DNA of 35,706 bases from Variovorax sp. Root318D1. Lineage in GTDB: Bacteria > Pseudomonadota > Gammaproteobacteria > Burkholderiales > Burkholderiaceae_C. The stretch's first letter is position 1. Every line of letters starts with the position of its first letter. Where the stretch lies: positions 155 to 35,860 of the forward strand of contig NZ_LMCQ01000015.1 in the NCBI RefSeq assembly GCF_001424835.1, in the 5' to 3' direction. Position numbers and translations under genes: made by a program. Positions 34,723 through 35,706 of the stretch are shown in pieces. The notes beneath the pieces were generated by a model. The model had not been told where the DNA came from and made no database searches. It saw only the letters and a program-made list of their open reading frames with translations.

Positions 34723-34772
34723 CCGTAAAAACAGGGAACAGAGTCGGCGAGGCCGCATAAAGAAACCGTAAA
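34723..34772 (-). promoter_or_regulatory. Possible regulator repeats upstream of kdp
   Basis: CCGTAAA occurs at 34723-34729 and 34766-34772, 43 bp apart (about four helical turns). On the kdp strand this reads TTTACGG, and the upstream copy is followed by TTTCTTTATG. The T-rich TTTAC core recalls KdpE sites, but the match is short. No confident -35/-10 pair for kdp was found. Confidence 0.25.
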
Positions 34773-34795
34773 GGCGTCCCCACTTTTCGAAGTGC

Positions 34796-34825
34796 TCGAC
34801 AACGGCTCGCGAGTCCCTTGATAAT
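34796..34825 (+). promoter_or_regulatory. Putative promoter of the SufR-like regulator gene
   Basis: TCGACA (34796-34801) and GATAAT (34820-34825) match the sigma-70 consensus at five of six positions each, with an 18-nt spacer. Transcription would begin near 34832, giving a leader of about 24 nt. The -10 overlaps the first base of the inverted repeat at 34825-34842. Confidence 0.5.
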
Positions 34826-34842
34826 CAAAGCAATACCTTTGA
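34825..34842. promoter_or_regulatory. Putative autoregulatory operator of the SufR-like regulator
   Basis: TCAAAG (34825-34830) and CTTTGA (34837-34842) are a perfect inverted repeat with a 6-nt spacer, covering the predicted transcription start. SufR sites in cyanobacteria also use two short half-sites 6 nt apart (CAAC-N6-GTTG). The spacing and position suggest self-repression; the half-site sequence differs. Confidence 0.5.
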
Positions 34843-34855
34843 CAAATAAAAAGGA

Positions 34856-35527
34856 ATGACCACGCCCCCCCTCTATGCCAAGCCCGCCTGGATGCCGAAC
34901 CACCAGGCGGCAGACCGCATCCTGTCCACGCTCAAGACGCGTGGCGCGCTGGGCATCCCCGACATGGCCAAGGTGCTCGACGTCACCGTAGAGGCCGTGC
35001 GCCAGCAGATGGCCAAGCTGCAGGCCGAAGAGCTGGTCGACGCCGAGAGCCGTCCGGCGGGCCGAGGGCGGCCAACGCAGATCTGGCGGCTGACCAGTGC
35101 CGGCCACGCGCGCTTTCCCGACACGCATGCCGAAATGACGGTGCAGATGATCAGCGCCGTGATCCGCGTGTTCGGCGACAAGGGCATGGACCAGCTCATC
35201 GACGCGCGCGAGGAGGCCATGCGCGCCAACTACCGCGAGGCGCTGCGCGGCGCGCGCAGCCTCAAGGCCAGGCTCGAGCGGCTGGCGGACATCCGCAGCC
35301 GCGAGGGCTACATGGCCGAGTTCCGTACCGAGGGCGACGGCTTTCTGTTCATCGAGAACCATTGCCCCATCTGCACCGCGGCGCGTGCCTGCACGGGCTT
35401 TTGCCGCAGCGAACTGCAGCTCTTGTGCGACCTGCTGGGCCCCGGCGTGAGCGTGAGCCGCGTCGAGCACGTGCTGGCGGGCGCGCGGCGCTGCGCCTAC
35501 CAGGTGAGCCCGAAGAGCGCACCTTGA
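34856..35527 (+). CDS. SufR-like (COG2345) iron-sulfur/metal-sensing regulator
   Basis: This 223-residue regulator has an N-terminal winged helix-turn-helix (about 18-80; [20 protein letters not shown] and the wing [12 protein letters not shown]) and a C-terminal sensing domain. Cysteines C170, C173, C179, C183 and C191 plus C213 near the end match the layout NHCPI ... C ... EL ... C-x-Y of SufR-like proteins, where C170-x12-C183 is part of the cluster-binding set. A redox- or iron-responsive role fits its place 32 bp before sodB. The ATG at 34856 is odd: AAGGA directly abuts it, too close for normal spacing. The in-frame ATG at 34892 is the alternative but lacks a ribosome-binding site. Confidence 0.85.
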   Translation: MTTPPLYAKPAWMPNHQAADRILSTLKTRGALGIPDMAKVLDVTVEAVRQQMAKLQAEELVDAESRPAGRGRPTQIWRLTSAGHARFPDTHAEMTVQMISAVIRVFGDKGMDQLIDAREEAMRANYREALRGARSLKARLERLADIRSREGYMAEFRTEGDGFLFIENHCPICTAARACTGFCRSELQLLCDLLGPGVSVSRVEHVLAGARRCAYQVSPKSAP

Positions 35528-35559
35528 TCCGTTTTCTCAACCCTAAGGAAAAACCCACC

Positions 35560-35706
35560 ATGGAACACACCCTCCCACCCCTGCCGTACGCCCTCGACGC
35601 GCTGGCGCCCGAGTACTCGAAGGAAACCCTCGAGTACCACTACGGCAAGCACCACAATGCCTACGTGGTGAACCTCAACAACCTGCAAAAGGGCACCGAG
35701 TTCGAG
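35560..35706 (+). CDS. sodB: Iron superoxide dismutase, 5' part (cut by window end)
   Basis: The first 49 residues of an Fe/Mn superoxide dismutase are present (from [17 protein letters not shown]). The iron ligand histidine H27 lies in [12 protein letters not shown], and the start matches iron-type SodB. The enzyme converts superoxide to oxygen and hydrogen peroxide in the cytoplasm. AAGGA lies about 10 nt before the ATG. The gene runs off the window at 35706. It follows the SufR-like regulator by 32 bp and may be co-transcribed with or controlled by it. Confidence 0.95.
   Translation, partial: MEHTLPPLPYALDALAPEYSKETLEYHYGKHHNAYVVNLNNLQKGTEFE

Noticed and set aside
34818..34828. TTGAT-A-ATCAA considered as an FNR-type site
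   Set aside because: FNR sites need a 4-nt spacer between TTGAT and ATCAA; here it is one base, and the sequence is better explained as the -10 element.

Overview
The window is GC-rich, densely coded chromosomal DNA whose proteins read as a betaproteobacterium, most likely a Variovorax-like member of the Comamonadaceae. This rests on the protein family set and codon style; no rRNA gene is present to confirm it. I see no tRNA, rRNA, CRISPR array, transposase, integrase or phage gene.

Layout. 1-424: non-coding, structured, probably dispersed repeat material, ending in a well-formed ohrR promoter with an operator between its -35 and -10. 425-1393: ohrR and ohr (organic peroxide sensing and detoxification), closed by a strong terminator. 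1597-3783: a DUF2855 protein and an SrkA/RdoA-type stress kinase. 3799-11416, minus strand: a five-gene cluster (SWIM zinc-finger protein, DUF5691 protein, MoxR-type AAA+ ATPase, DUF5682 protein, VWA/MIDAS protein) resembling the uncharacterised E. coli yehLMPQ group. This is the least understood multi-gene unit here. 11469-15308, minus strand: a Gly/Val-rich lipoprotein, htpG with an unusual insertion, and an orphan periplasmic binding protein. 15376-17405: a LysR regulator divergent from a zinc-free MDR oxidoreductase, with a TGGATA-based operator between them. 17584-18656: aquaporin Z and a small secreted repeat protein.

18777-22882, minus strand: an OmpR-type two-component pair, an AlkZ/YcaQ-like winged-helix protein and an RluF-type pseudouridine synthase. 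23026-25180: three genes coupled by ATGA overlaps (lipid-glycosyltransferase-like protein, four-helix membrane protein, C-x5-R phosphatase). 25279-26409: another MDR-like oxidoreductase, followed by a large inverted repeat. 26576-34675, minus strand: a complete kdp potassium-uptake operon in the order small ORF-kdpF-kdpA-kdpB-kdpC-kdpD-kdpE. 34856-35706: a cysteine-rich SufR-like regulator with a likely autoregulatory operator, then the start of an iron superoxide dismutase gene cut by the window edge.

Stress themes recur: peroxide (ohrR/ohr), superoxide (sodB and its upstream regulator), envelope and oxidative stress kinase (srkA), protein folding (htpG), and osmotic or potassium balance (aqpZ, kdp). 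Several operons use ATGA stop/start overlaps, implying translational coupling. The best candidates for undescribed biology are the AAA+/VWA/DUF5682/DUF5691/SWIM cluster, whose DUF5682 protein carries TraB/EreA-like motifs, and the glycosyltransferase-membrane protein-phosphatase operon.
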